Positions 1 through 9,943 of a DNA stretch of 64,000 nt are shown here, piece by piece. The notes beneath the pieces are model-generated. The model was not told the DNA's origin, did not search any database, and worked only from the letters and a program-made list of their open reading frames with translations. Every line of letters starts with the position of its first letter. Within the stretch, counting starts at the first letter, position 1. Where the stretch lies: NCBI GenBank assembly GCA_026390575.1, contig JAPLFR010000006.1, positions 62,001 through 126,000 of the forward strand. The letters are read 5' to 3'. Made by a program: the position numbers and the translations under genes. Origin of the DNA: Ignavibacteriales bacterium. GTDB taxonomy: Bacteria > Bacteroidota > Ignavibacteria > UBA10030.

Positions 1-3000
1 GACCCAGATAAGCGAACCGTTTTTTCTCTTCCATCGAGTTTCAGAATTCAATGAAATATTTTCTCCGCTCGTGTCATGTCGGGCAATTAACCGTTCTCTA
101 TCTTTTTCATCATAATAGACTTTTTTTCCCATATCACATCCAATTAACTCGCTCATATTTTCATACCCAAGCATTTCAACGATGCCCTTATTAGCGGTAA
201 GCAATTTTCCTGAATGTGTGGTTTGAAATATTCCGATGGGAGCCCAAGTGACGATATCCCGATATTTCTTCTCGCTCACTTGAAGCGCCATCTCTGCCCA
301 TCTGCGCTCGGTGATATCTGTTGCAGCTCCTACGATAGAAATTGTCTTTCCATCCTTAACTACAGGTGCTTCCTGAATTTCCACCCAGACGCGGCGCCCT
401 TTCCTGCTCATCAGTTCGAGTTCATAAGCTTCCTGCCGTGCGCAATTCTGAATTGCTTTCTCTGCAAGCTCACAACCAAGTTTATTGATCGGATTGTCCG
501 TCATGAAATCTGTAAAACGGACCAAAGCTTCATCTGGTTCACAATCAAAAATATCTTTGGCTTGAGGACTGAGGTATGTGAACACTTGGTCGGTATTACG
601 TGAATAGAAAAGGTTCGTACTATGTTCGACGATGTTACGGAGTTTTTCCTCGCTTTCTCGCAATGCTTCTTCAGCTTGCTTACGCTGTGTAACATCGCGA
701 TCAATGCCAATCGTGCATATTTTACCCTGCATTTCAATCTGCACACCTGTATATTCAATAATATTATACTTTCCATCAGGTCTAATCCATGAGCCTGATC
801 CATGAAATGGGACACCCAAGCCGATTAATTGTATATCTTTATGTTCATACTCATGACTTACGTTTTTCATCAGTGAATATATTGTCCCCATGCGTAATAA
901 CTCTTCACGGCTTCGCCCAGTTATCTCTGCAAACCGATTATTGCATTCAATAAGTTTTCGTTTCGATTCGTCAGGATTTTCTTCTATAATATTAATTCCA
1001 TCGGATGCATTCTCAAATATCATGCGAAATTTTTCCATCGATTCTCGAAGTGCTATTTCTGCGCGCTTACGCTCTGTGATATTCGCAATAGCTCCCAGCA
1101 CACGATATGTTTTCCCCGACTCATTACTTAAATATACTCCATGATCTTCAATGTAGATATATTCTCCATCGGCTCGGCGGTACCGATACTCGATACGATA
1201 GTGACTTACTGTTTTCTTAGCTTCATCTAGATAAGACACAACGTAATCAAGGTCTTCTGGATGGATATTGCTTTGCCAATCGATAATTGTTGTAGTTTGA
1301 AATTCACCAGAGGTTAATCCTGTCACTTCTTGAATAGCCCCCGCCCATATGGTAATATCTGTTTCCAAACGACAGTCATAGACTAATCGACCTGTTTGTT
1401 CCGCGATGATCCTAAATCGTTCTTCGCTTTCATAGAGCGCCTCTTCCGTCCGCTTGCGCTCGGTGATGTCTGTAGCAACACCCACGAGTGCAATAGGTTG
1501 ATTTTTATCATCATAAACGACCGATGAAGATAGAGATATCGAAAACAATGTGCCATCTTTTTTCCTGTTAAGCAGTTCTCCCTGCCAGCCGCCTTTAATT
1601 GTTTCAGAAAGTACCATCTGTTCATGGGTCACTGGATCACAAGAGACAATGCCGATGGACTTCCCAATAAGTTCTTGTTCAGTATAACCGTATGTTCTTA
1701 AAAAAGCTTCGTTGACGAAAATTATATTATTTTTAAGATCAGTAATACTGATTGATTCACCGATACTTTTCACTGTATGACTGAGTAAGGTGAGCGCTTC
1801 CATCGTACGTTTTTGTTCTGTAATTTCTCTACCTATACCCACAAGCCCAATAATTCGATCTTGTTCATCTCTCATCGGTAGCTTAAAAGTGAGCAACCAA
1901 TTCTTCTTGCCGTCTTTGTTAAAGAAAAATTCCTCTTTATTAAGCACAGATTTTCCGGATTGGATAACAGAGAGGTCGTCAGCGTAAAAACCCGCTGCAA
2001 TCTCTGCCGCGTATATATCAAAATCTGTTTTGCCTAAAACCTCTGCTTCAGATTGTTTACCCATAATACGAACATCTGCGACGTTAGCAATCGTCTTGCG
2101 GCATTCTATGTCTTTAACATAAATGGCATCCGGTAGGTTATCAATCAATACTCGAAACATATTACGTTCACGTTTGAGGGATTCCTCTGCTTGTTTATGC
2201 TCGGTAATATCTTCATACGTTCCAAGCACTCCTATTACTCTATCGTTTTTGTCACGCAGTGGTACCTTGCTGGTTCTCAACCATCTCTGACTGCCATCTG
2301 ATTTGATTTGAGGCTCCTCGTAGTTGAGTTTCGGCTGGCCAGTCTTAATCACTTGCTGATCATCGGCACGATAGAGATCTGCAGTTTTTGCCGACGCTGT
2401 TTCGTAATCGGTTTTGCCAATAAGTTGATCGGGATCAGAGTACCCGCTATCCAATGCCATGGATTTGTTACAACCAACAAAAATCGAATCTCTATCTTTC
2501 CAGAAGACCCGTTGAGGAATCGTATTCAGTACAGTTTGAAGCATTTGTCGAGAATTGAATAATTCTGCTTCTACTCGTTTTCTATCCGTAATATCTGTTG
2601 CTACTGCTTGATGTCCTTTAAAAAGATCATTTCGAAACAATGGCGTTTCACGTACAATCGCATAACGTATTTCTCCCTGTCTATTTACAAATCGAAGATC
2701 ATACCGCCGTGGCTCACGCTGGAAATCTGATTGAAACGTGGAAAGCACAAGTTGTGCATCTTCCTGAAGGACAAAATCGGTGAGCGCTCGTCCAACTACT
2801 TCATGGCTTCTGTATCCTGTTAAAGACTCAAATCCGCTATTTATGCGTTCAACGGTTCCATCGCTATTGACAATATAGACTGCATCCGATGTGTTTTCAA
2901 GAACTTCAGCGTAGAGAGAAAGTGCATATTGAGCTTCCCTATGTGCCTTGCTTCGTTCTAATATCTCTTGTAAAAAAATTAGAGCAATCGTTAAAATGCC

Positions 3001-4218
3001 TATAATGATAGTCCCAAGCAGAAGTGTATAACTCCAATTGCCACCTTGGTGAGCGATAATTGCTAATAAAGCGACAGCGGGTAAGCTTAAGTATAAACGG
3101 CGAGAATGGGATTGAATTGCAGGAAGAAAAGCAAGGCACAAAAGTGGTATAAGTTGACTTATCTCATATGTAAAATTTAGATACCACCCGGCTATCAAGA
3201 CAATCAAATAGCGTAATTGCCAAATGATGTTTGTCGACACAGTGTTTGGCCGGATTTCATCTATGAGGATGAGAAGAAATAGAAGACCCTGAATAGAGAG
3301 TGATGTGAGAGAAAAGAAATAAGGGAGTTGCAACCAGAGAGCTATGATAATAGAAAGGACATAGAAGAGATATATTATTCGAACAAGTAATTTACTGTTT
3401 CGAATATCCCATTCTCTTGCTGTGAGTAATCTATTCGATATTGTTCTGCGCCATAGTAAGAATCCCCACAGCAATACGATTATGAAGAATCCAGTCATGG
3501 ACCATTTATTTGATTTCGTCACAAACCGTATTTCTTGGATATCTAATGTAGATCGTAATCCGGGATAGAAAGTGAAACTTATGCCCTGAACTTTATCTAA
3601 ATCGAATTTACCATTCTTAATCGCTTTCGGATTTTGAACAGGGTTAAGCTGAAACTCTGTCAACGGAATGGAGACAGTAGTCCATTCATTCGGCGGGGCA
3701 TCGAAATACGCATACCAATTTTCTCCAAGTGCACCCGCACTATCATGAAGGCTTCCGTCTGTGATATCCACAAGTATGCGATAGTTATCGCCACGACCGC
3801 GCCAGCGTATACTTAAGAATGATTCAGAAAGAAGTTCATGGTTTATGCTGAAAGTCACACCTGCCCAATCTTGCGGGCCTGTATTGATTTGGAAATGTAA
3901 ATGTTTTTCAAATTTCCAATTCTCGCCGGTAATTGTCACAGCGAGAGTATCGCTTCCGAATCCATAAGGGCTTATCAACGGGAATCCAAAAGGGCTGATC
4001 AGCGGTTTATCGAATAAAGTGCCGGAAGGAAGTGAAGTAAAATTCACAGGCTCATAATACTCAGGGGAATCTTTATACACACAGATATAAGCTGCAAGAA
4101 AAGCAAAAACGATGAGGATTCCTAAAAAGGAAAGTCGAAATATCCTTAATGGGAAGGGTTCTATATTTAAGGATTCGCCATTTTTCTGTTGTCTCAAGAT
4201 ATTATGCGTATTTATCAT
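1..4218 (-). CDS. Multi-PAS membrane sensor kinase (partial, C-terminus outside window)
   Basis: The frame stays open from the ATG at 4218 (GGAG 8 bases upstream) to the left edge, about 1406 residues, so the C-terminus is missing. Order seen: a membrane segment at about residues 28-48; an extracytoplasmic domain at about 95-235 resembling CIA30/CBM11 beta-sandwiches (RWRGRGDNYRI, then NEWTTVSIPLTEF); several membrane helices at about 240-420; then eight PAS/PAC units starting near residues 434, 560, 687, 808, 933, 1058, 1189 and 1318. Most PAS units close with a PAC signature such as DITERKRTEEAL. No HisKA or ATPase domain is inside the window, so kinase activity is inferred from architecture. 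The N-terminal half recalls 7TM-DISM receptors, possibly with a carbohydrate-sensing domain. Response regulators lie just upstream on the other strand. Confidence 0.85.
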   Translation of the reverse strand, partial: MINTHNILRQQKNGESLNIEPFPLRIFRLSFLGILIVFAFLAAYICVYKDSPEYYEPVNFTSLPSGTLFDKPLISPFGFPLISPYGFGSDTLAVTITGENWKFEKHLHFQINTGPQDWAGVTFSINHELLSESFLSIRWRGRGDNYRILVDITDGSLHDSAGALGENWYAYFDAPPNEWTTVSIPLTEFQLNPVQNPKAIKNGKFDLDKVQGISFTFYPGLRSTLDIQEIRFVTKSNKWSMTGFFIIVLLWGFLLWRRTISNRLLTAREWDIRNSKLLVRIIYLFYVLSIIIALWLQLPYFFSLTSLSIQGLLFLLILIDEIRPNTVSTNIIWQLRYLIVLIAGWYLNFTYEISQLIPLLCLAFLPAIQSHSRRLYLSLPAVALLAIIAHQGGNWSYTLLLGTIIIGILTIALIFLQEILERSKAHREAQYALSLYAEVLENTSDAVYIVNSDGTVERINSGFESLTGYRSHEVVGRALTDFVLQEDAQLVLSTFQSDFQREPRRYDLRFVNRQGEIRYAIVRETPLFRNDLFKGHQAVATDITDRKRVEAELFNSRQMLQTVLNTIPQRVFWKDRDSIFVGCNKSMALDSGYSDPDQLIGKTDYETASAKTADLYRADDQQVIKTGQPKLNYEEPQIKSDGSQRWLRTSKVPLRDKNDRVIGVLGTYEDITEHKQAEESLKRERNMFRVLIDNLPDAIYVKDIECRKTIANVADVRIMGKQSEAEVLGKTDFDIYAAEIAAGFYADDLSVIQSGKSVLNKEEFFFNKDGKKNWLLTFKLPMRDEQDRIIGLVGIGREITEQKRTMEALTLLSHTVKSIGESISITDLKNNIIFVNEAFLRTYGYTEQELIGKSIGIVSCDPVTHEQMVLSETIKGGWQGELLNRKKDGTLFSISLSSSVVYDDKNQPIALVGVATDITERKRTEEALYESEERFRIIAEQTGRLVYDCRLETDITIWAGAIQEVTGLTSGEFQTTTIIDWQSNIHPEDLDYVVSYLDEAKKTVSHYRIEYRYRRADGEYIYIEDHGVYLSNESGKTYRVLGAIANITERKRAEIALRESMEKFRMIFENASDGINIIEENPDESKRKLIECNNRFAEITGRSREELLRMGTIYSLMKNVSHEYEHKDIQLIGLGVPFHGSGSWIRPDGKYNIIEYTGVQIEMQGKICTIGIDRDVTQRKQAEEALRESEEKLRNIVEHSTNLFYSRNTDQVFTYLSPQAKDIFDCEPDEALVRFTDFMTDNPINKLGCELAEKAIQNCARQEAYELELMSRKGRRVWVEIQEAPVVKDGKTISIVGAATDITERRWAEMALQVSEKKYRDIVTWAPIGIFQTTHSGKLLTANKGIVEMLGYENMSELIGCDMGKKVYYDEKDRERLIARHDTSGENISLNSETRWKRKNGSLIWV

Positions 4219-4347
4219 AGGCCTACTCCACTGGAAACACTTGGATATCCCTAAGATGAATGAATTCAAAAAGTGATGCAAGCAGAGAATTCATTTTATT
4301 GTATTTCAGAATTCTATAAGTGACATCGTCAATCAGTTGTGTAAACA

Positions 4348-4500
4348 TTAAGCAGCAATCCGGAGTTTAGGGCTTGTTGAGAAATGCTGCAAGATGATAT
4401 AAAATTGTTGAACTCCGAGTAAAATCAATTCATAGAGCAATGATCGAAGAGTCATTAGTCTTTCAGTCGTTTGTTGTTGTTCTTTTTTGTATTTTTTCAT
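4348..4500 (-). CDS. Small ORF (50 aa) with strong ribosome binding site
   Basis: A 50-residue ORF starting MKKYKKEQQQ and ending KLRIAA. AGGAGG lies 9 bases before the ATG at 4500; an in-frame ATG at 4509 sits directly on the Shine-Dalgarno and is less likely. The N-terminus is Lys/Gln-rich and the middle is hydrophobic (LLYELILLGVQQFYIIL), compatible with one membrane or amphipathic helix. It lies 130 bases upstream of the multi-PAS kinase on the same strand, so co-transcription is possible. I recognise no family. It fills part of the 570-base gap at 4219-4786, where I see nothing else clear. Confidence 0.4.
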   Translation of the reverse strand: MKKYKKEQQQTTERLMTLRSLLYELILLGVQQFYIILQHFSTSPKLRIAA

Positions 4501-4786
4501 CAAGCGCATCCTCCTTAGGTCTTTACAACTGTGACAACGACACTCTAAGGAACTGTTTACTCAAGTTGAAGAGATAACTCTTGTTTATTATATATTTTGG
4601 TATAAATTATGGATAAAGGCAACTTGTATTATTAATTTTGTCTATACTTAATTATTCATTAAATTTTAATAAGCTTGACAAGTCGAATTGGGCTATGCAA
4701 CAGCCGCTCACCGTGGCAAAAGAATTGATGTTAAATTCACTCAAAGCATCTGATGGTATATGTAAACATACGCAAAGCAGAAATGG

Positions 4787-5593
4787 ATGGCAATGACAGC
4801 ACAGGTAAATATTCTTATTGTCGAAGATAGTCCGACACAAACAAAACTCCTTCGCCTTATACTCGAAGAAAATAATTACATCGTTGATTCTGCACCTAAC
4901 GGCATCAAAGCATTAGAATGCATTCGTAACAAGAAGCCCGATCTCATCATCACCGACATTGTGATGCCGGAGATGGATGGGTTTGCACTGTGTAAAACAT
5001 TAAAAAGTGATCCTGACTTGAGACTTATTCCGGTTATGCTGCTCACGTCGCTTTCCAATCCTCAAGATGTAATCAAAGGTCTTCAGGCAGGAGCCGATAA
5101 CTTCCTGACGAAACCCTACGAGAATGCTTTTCTTATTTCATGTATTCATTATATATTCGCTAATCAGGAGCTGCGAAAAAACCGGCTTTCAGGTTCAGAG
5201 ATTGAAATTATGTTTGCAGGCCAGAAATACGTCATCAACTCTGACAGAATGCAAATAATAGATCTTCTGCTTTCCACCTACGAAAATGCCGTTCAGAAGA
5301 ATAGTGAACTTCATAAAGCTCATAACGACCTCATTGCAGTGTACCTTCAGCTTGAGCAAAAGAATATTGAACTCGAAAAGTTGAATCATAATTTACAACA
5401 TGCCCTCACCGAAGTAAAAACTTTGAGCGGATTGCTTCCGATCTGTGCGCACTGTAAAAAAATCCGGGACGATCATGGGTACTGGAATCAAATCGAAACA
5501 TACATGGCCAAAAGAACGGATGTTGAATTCACTCATGGTATCTGTCCGAGTTGTGCTGCCAAGTTTTTTCCCGAGGCTGCAGAAAAGTTATAG
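4787..5593 (+). CDS. Response regulator with C-terminal four-cysteine domain
   Basis: 268 residues. The N-terminal receiver domain (about 7-125) has the acidic pair E13/D14, phosphoacceptor D57 (ITDIVMPEMDGF), T87 and K109 (FLTKP). A linker follows, with helical, coiled-coil-like sequence at about 160-215. The C-terminal module (215-265) carries C220-x2-C223 (CAHCKKIRDD) and C253-x2-C256 (GICPSC), a probable zinc-binding unit seen at the C-terminus of many single-domain regulators; its function is unknown to me. There is no DNA-binding domain. The start MAMTAQ matches the start of the downstream paralogue at 5699, supporting 4787 or the ATG six bases later. Likely partner: a histidine kinase such as the multi-PAS protein to the left (inference). 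Confidence 0.88.
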   Translation: MAMTAQVNILIVEDSPTQTKLLRLILEENNYIVDSAPNGIKALECIRNKKPDLIITDIVMPEMDGFALCKTLKSDPDLRLIPVMLLTSLSNPQDVIKGLQAGADNFLTKPYENAFLISCIHYIFANQELRKNRLSGSEIEIMFAGQKYVINSDRMQIIDLLLSTYENAVQKNSELHKAHNDLIAVYLQLEQKNIELEKLNHNLQHALTEVKTLSGLLPICAHCKKIRDDHGYWNQIETYMAKRTDVEFTHGICPSCAAKFFPEAAEKL

Positions 5594-5698
5594 TGCATCG
5601 TTCTATCATTTTCAGAATATGCATCGACGCATATGTTATTGTATAAAGAATAATTTCTGACGGTACATCTACCGTACGCATTGCAAAAATGGATCGTG

Positions 5699-6982
5699 AT
5701 GGCGATGACAGCACAGGTACATATTCTTATCGTCGAAGATAGTCCGACGCAAACAAAACTCCTTCGTCTTATACTCGAAGAAAATAATTACTTCGTCGAT
5801 TCTGCATCGAACGGTGCTAAAGCATTGGAATGCATTCGTCGCAAGAAGCCCAACCTTGTTATCACAGACATTGTCATGCCGGAAATGGATGGGTTTACAC
5901 TCTGCAAGGCAATAAAAAGTGATCCCGACTTGAGATTTATTCCGGTCATGCTGCTTACATCGCTTTCCGATCCTGAAGATGTGATCAAAGGTCTTCAAGC
6001 AGGAGCCGATAACTTCCTCACGAAACCCTACGAAGATACTTTCCTTATTTCATGTATTCAAAATATATTCGCTAATCAGGAACTGCGAAAAGACCTATCT
6101 TCTGGTTCAGAGATTGAAATTATGTTTGCAGGTCAGAAATATTTCATCAACTCCGACAGGATGCAAATTATTGACCTACTGCTTTCAACCTACGAAAATG
6201 CCGTTCAGAAAAACAATGAGCTTCATAAAGCTCACAACGACCTCATGGAGGCACACCGTCAACTTGAGCACAAGAACATTGAACTCGAAAAAGTAAACCA
6301 GGAAAAAACCCATTTTCTCAGTGTTGCCGCCCACGATCTTCGCAATCCCCTTACAATTATTTACACCACCGCTGATCTTATCACAGAAGAACTAAAAGAA
6401 AAGACAAGCGAGGAAACGATAGAATTCCTTGAGATGATCAAGCAATCCAGCAAATTTATGCGAGACCTTTTAGAGGAATTGTTGGATGTCAGTGTTATTG
6501 ATTCAGGAAAACTCTCGATTTATCTTGAGCCGGTAGATATCATGGAACTCATTCGGAATAACGTGTCATTAAATCGTGTCATAGCAGGACGGAAACAAAT
6601 CACTGTTGAGTTTAATCCTATGAAGGACTTGCCGATTTTTCAACTGGATCGCAAAAAAATCGAGCAAGTATTTAACAATCTTATTTCAAATGCAATCAAG
6701 TACTCATACCCACAATCACGAGTCACAATTGATGCAAAGTGCGAGAATGGAAACCTTGTGATTTCTGTCCACGATACAGGCCAGGGAATCCCACCGGCTG
6801 AAATGGATAAGCTCTTTAAGCCATTTCCAAGACTCAGCGTAAAAACTACTTCAGGCGAATCCAGCACTGGTCTGGGACTCGTCATTGTTCGTAAAATCAT
6901 CGAAGCGCATAATGGAAAAGTCTGGGCTGAAAGCCAGCTTCAAGTAGGTACGACTTTCAACATCTCCATTCCAATGCCATAA
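5699..6982 (+). CDS. Hybrid response regulator-histidine kinase
   Basis: 427 residues from the ATG at 5699; the frame is open further upstream through a TTG at 5681, but the MAMTAQ start is shared with the paralogue at 4787. A receiver domain (D57, K109) and linker (to about residue 200) are followed by HisKA with phospho-acceptor H212 (AAHDLRNPL) and a HATPase domain (N box NNLISNAIKYS, G1 HDTGQGIPP, G2 STGLGLVIV). It is cytoplasmic with no membrane segment, so it probably relays phosphate received at D57 rather than sensing directly (inference). The first 200 residues differ from the upstream regulator at only about 30 positions, so the pair arose by tandem duplication with exchange of the output half. 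Confidence 0.92.
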   Translation: MAMTAQVHILIVEDSPTQTKLLRLILEENNYFVDSASNGAKALECIRRKKPNLVITDIVMPEMDGFTLCKAIKSDPDLRFIPVMLLTSLSDPEDVIKGLQAGADNFLTKPYEDTFLISCIQNIFANQELRKDLSSGSEIEIMFAGQKYFINSDRMQIIDLLLSTYENAVQKNNELHKAHNDLMEAHRQLEHKNIELEKVNQEKTHFLSVAAHDLRNPLTIIYTTADLITEELKEKTSEETIEFLEMIKQSSKFMRDLLEELLDVSVIDSGKLSIYLEPVDIMELIRNNVSLNRVIAGRKQITVEFNPMKDLPIFQLDRKKIEQVFNNLISNAIKYSYPQSRVTIDAKCENGNLVISVHDTGQGIPPAEMDKLFKPFPRLSVKTTSGESSTGLGLVIVRKIIEAHNGKVWAESQLQVGTTFNISIPMP

Positions 6983-7460
6983 TCAATAGAAAAATTAATT
7001 ATTGAGTTGTAATCTAAAATTCAAACTCATACCGATCCTCGTTACATGTGCTTTCCTTTGTATCTCACAATAAGGAAGCACGCTTTTATCTTTAGACGAA
7101 CTCGCCATGGTGAATCTTAAAAATATTCATGAAATGACAGAAATTCGTTAAGAAAAGAATAACAGGGAAGACTACTTTTCTTGTATTATCGCGAATTTCG
7201 TTAAATGAAACAGTCCTTTGTTCTTCACTCAGTATCTCCTTATCCGCTTCTTTTTGGCACAAGAATAATTCCTTATCAAAGGCCTCTATTGTAATCTCTT
7301 CAAAGTTCTCATTTGACGGCACGTTAATTTTTGAAATAGTAGCCCTAATTCATTAAAAACACCTTTTTAAAGAATCTTTGGCATTATTACCGTATTGGCA
7401 TACGGATTGTTGGTTCTGGAGTAGATTCGGTTTCGTCAGAACAAACAAATGGAGGATTTT
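6983..7460. other. Non-coding gap between two regulator genes
   Basis: 478 bases between the hybrid kinase and the next receiver protein. A minus-strand frame (GTG start at 7322, 76 residues) is open here but has no ribosome binding site and no recognisable family. I see no hairpin, repeat or promoter I would defend. Confidence 0.4.
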
Positions 7461-8087
7461 ATGGAACATACAGAGTTGGTAATTGCAGAAACTTCTTGCG
7501 AAACAGTTGAACCACAAGACCATTTGTGCAAAGCAGAAACAACTGAAACCGGATACAACCAGGTACAAGACCCAAAGGAAGCAGACCGTCAGTTGCTGCG
7601 GAAAACAATTGAGAATCTTCCTCAATTTGATGTCCAAATTGGGCAACAGCATCCGCTGAAAATTTTACTTGCAGAAGATAGCCTTGTCAATCTGAAGATC
7701 ACTCTGTGGTTTCTCAAGAAGCTTGGCTACCACGCAGACGTAGCATTCAATGGTATCGAAGCAATAGACGCACTCAGACGTCAATCGTACGACGTAATTT
7801 TGATGGACGCTGAAATGCCGGAAATGGATGGTCGGGAGGCAACAATGGCAATAAGGAAAAATTTTCCTGCCGATCATCAACCACGCATCATAGCGATGAC
7901 AGCCCACACTTCCCAAGGCGATTTAGAAAGCTTTCTGTCAATTGGTATGGATGATTATGTCACCAAGCCGCTCGAACTTGAGGAAATGGTTCGCGCATTA
8001 TTGGCATCCCGTCCTCTTTCGCGGACAACCGTGGAAGTTCCCGCAGAAAGTAATAATGAGCAAAGAATATTCAGCAAGGTTGCATAA
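7461..8087 (+). CDS. Stand-alone response regulator (receiver protein)
   Basis: The start is set by GGAGG at 7451-7455, five bases before the ATG at 7461; an ATG at 7449 overlaps that site. 208 residues: a polar, acidic N-terminal extension of about 60 residues, then a receiver domain beginning KILLAEDSLVNLKI with phosphoacceptor Asp in VILMDAEMPEMDG and the Lys in DDYVTKPLE. The sequence style (AEDSLVN, IAMTAHTS) is that of receiver modules normally attached to hybrid kinases, here released as a separate protein with no output domain. It probably works as a phosphorelay intermediate or by protein contact. A GTCTCT/AGAGAC hairpin lies downstream at about 8148-8162. Confidence 0.9.
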   Translation: MEHTELVIAETSCETVEPQDHLCKAETTETGYNQVQDPKEADRQLLRKTIENLPQFDVQIGQQHPLKILLAEDSLVNLKITLWFLKKLGYHADVAFNGIEAIDALRRQSYDVILMDAEMPEMDGREATMAIRKNFPADHQPRIIAMTAHTSQGDLESFLSIGMDDYVTKPLELEEMVRALLASRPLSRTTVEVPAESNNEQRIFSKVA

Positions 8088-8248
8088 ATAATAATTTATG
8101 TATATCCAAGGGATCATCTACTACTTTGTGTGATCAACTTTGAGGTGAGTCTCTGAAAGAGACCTTAGTTTCCCCGTGTGACGATTCGCCATACTATTGC
8201 GCGGATAGCATTCCGTAAGAACGAAAAGCGCGTCTTATTACCTTTGAT

Positions 8249-9943
8249 TCATTCTTTCGGTTTGTACCGGCGGAAAAACTTTTCTTCCGATTCAACGCTG
8301 CCAATCAGAATAATTTCTCCGTCGGCAGGAAGGAGCGTCTCAACAAACGGATTGATCTTCATCGATCCATGAGCACTGATTCCGATAATGCTGCAGCCGC
8401 ATTCTTCCTGAATGGATGCATCGTTGATCGTCTTGCCCATTAATGCTCTGGGTGTTTTCACACGGAATACATCGACACCCTCTGCGATCATGAGAATATT
8501 TCCTCGCTTCGATAAGTTGAAAATATTATTTGCACCCAGCGATGCATGAGAGACCACAAAATCACAGCCCGCGGTATGTAATGTATGTACGCTCCGATCC
8601 AATGTTGCACGGCTGATGATTTGAATATCTTTCCTGAGATACCGGCAGTAGGTGGTTAAATAAATATTGATCGGATCACTGTGACTGGTAATTGCAACTG
8701 CAGGCGCATCAAAAAAACCTGCTTGTTTTAACACCTGAACGTCCGTTGCATCTCCTTGGATATACTGTTTATCGTTGAGAACAACTTCCTTTGATTTCTC
8801 AATAATCCGAAAATCAAGTTCCCGCTCTTTCATCGAACGTCCTAATGCACTCCCGACGCTTCCTCCGCCAATAATGATTATGGGCGCACTATTAATATTG
8901 TAGATGCAGAATAACTCGTTGTATCTGTCAATATGATTTTGTGTCCCGGCAAGCACAAGAATACTTTTTTTAGTAATGGTCATGGTTTCTTGGGGCAGAA
9001 CGAAAACTCCGCCTTCCCAGACGCCGATGATCGACGCATCAACAATGTGAGTTGCATGTGCTTGCTGAAGAGTTTTACCGACCAAGGGCGTGCCAGCGGC
9101 TGCCGCTTCCGCGATCACCAAATCATCAACCTGTCCAATAACGTGCGCCATAGCATCACCGGCAATTATTCTTCGCGCAAGTGATTGACCCATCATTTCA
9201 TCGAGAGCCAAAACATGCGTGCAGCCGGCCTGCTCTAAAATTTTCACCGCCGGTTCTCCACTCGCCATGGAAATAACCGGAATAGTATTGGATACCTGTC
9301 GAATCGTGAAGACGATCGATGTATTGGTAGTATCGGAGCCGGTTGCTACAATAAATGCTGCTTTTTCAATACGCATTTCCTTGAACGTGCTTGGATCGTC
9401 AAGCTCACCCGCAACGGTTTTGATTCCTTGATCCCGCAATTGCATCGCCTCTTCAATATCGGACACCAGTACGGCATAGTTTTGATTATACCGCTCAAGC
9501 CGTTCAATGAGAGCGCTTGTCAAAGCACCATATTCCACCAGTACAACATGTCCGCGTGTGTTTTCCGGCAATTCGCGTGGAACACGTGCTGATGATTGAA
9601 AGAGTTGAATAATGGTAAACGGCAGCAACACAAGTAGAAAGAAAATACCTGTGCTGATGACGAGAACGGTAAAAAGCCTTCCAAAATCGGTTAAGAAAGT
9701 AATATCACCTAATCCTACTGTGCACATGGTTGAAACGATCCAATACAATCCCGATATGTAACTGTATCTCCGCCCTTCTAAATTCATCAGATATTGAAAT
9801 GCGATCGAATATAAAACAAGAATAATGATAAACGCGATAAACAGCCGCAGGAGCAGCATGGCGTTACGCCTGCTCGTCATGCGCTGCAACATGTGCAATG
9901 GTCGTTGCGGGGTAAATTTTAATCGCCCACCGTGGGATGTCAT
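8249..9943 (-). CDS. TrkA-type potassium channel with two RCK modules
   Basis: 564 residues. Two membrane helices (about 29-50 and 104-128) flank a pore loop with selectivity filter TVGLGD, as in two-TM K+ channels. A first TrkA-N domain (from about 147, HVVLVEYGALTSALIERL) and TrkA-C domain follow, then a second TrkA-N domain with a Rossmann GGGSVGSALGR motif and a second TrkA-C domain at the end. Pore plus duplicated RCK is usual for channels gated by ligand-bound cytoplasmic rings. The first RCK has EYGAL where the usual glycine-rich loop would be, so nucleotide binding there may be weakened; the second retains a canonical loop. Transcribed divergently from the oxidoreductase gene at 10092. 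Confidence 0.92.
   Translation of the reverse strand: MTSHGGRLKFTPQRPLHMLQRMTSRRNAMLLLRLFIAFIIILVLYSIAFQYLMNLEGRRYSYISGLYWIVSTMCTVGLGDITFLTDFGRLFTVLVISTGIFFLLVLLPFTIIQLFQSSARVPRELPENTRGHVVLVEYGALTSALIERLERYNQNYAVLVSDIEEAMQLRDQGIKTVAGELDDPSTFKEMRIEKAAFIVATGSDTTNTSIVFTIRQVSNTIPVISMASGEPAVKILEQAGCTHVLALDEMMGQSLARRIIAGDAMAHVIGQVDDLVIAEAAAAGTPLVGKTLQQAHATHIVDASIIGVWEGGVFVLPQETMTITKKSILVLAGTQNHIDRYNELFCIYNINSAPIIIIGGGSVGSALGRSMKERELDFRIIEKSKEVVLNDKQYIQGDATDVQVLKQAGFFDAPAVAITSHSDPINIYLTTYCRYLRKDIQIISRATLDRSVHTLHTAGCDFVVSHASLGANNIFNLSKRGNILMIAEGVDVFRVKTPRALMGKTINDASIQEECGCSIIGISAHGSMKINPFVETLLPADGEIILIGSVESEEKFFRRYKPKE

Noticed and set aside
7092-7322. 76-codon minus-strand frame between regulators
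   Set aside because: GTG start without a ribosome binding site, no family, and a hydrophobic low-quality C-terminus; not strong enough to call a gene.
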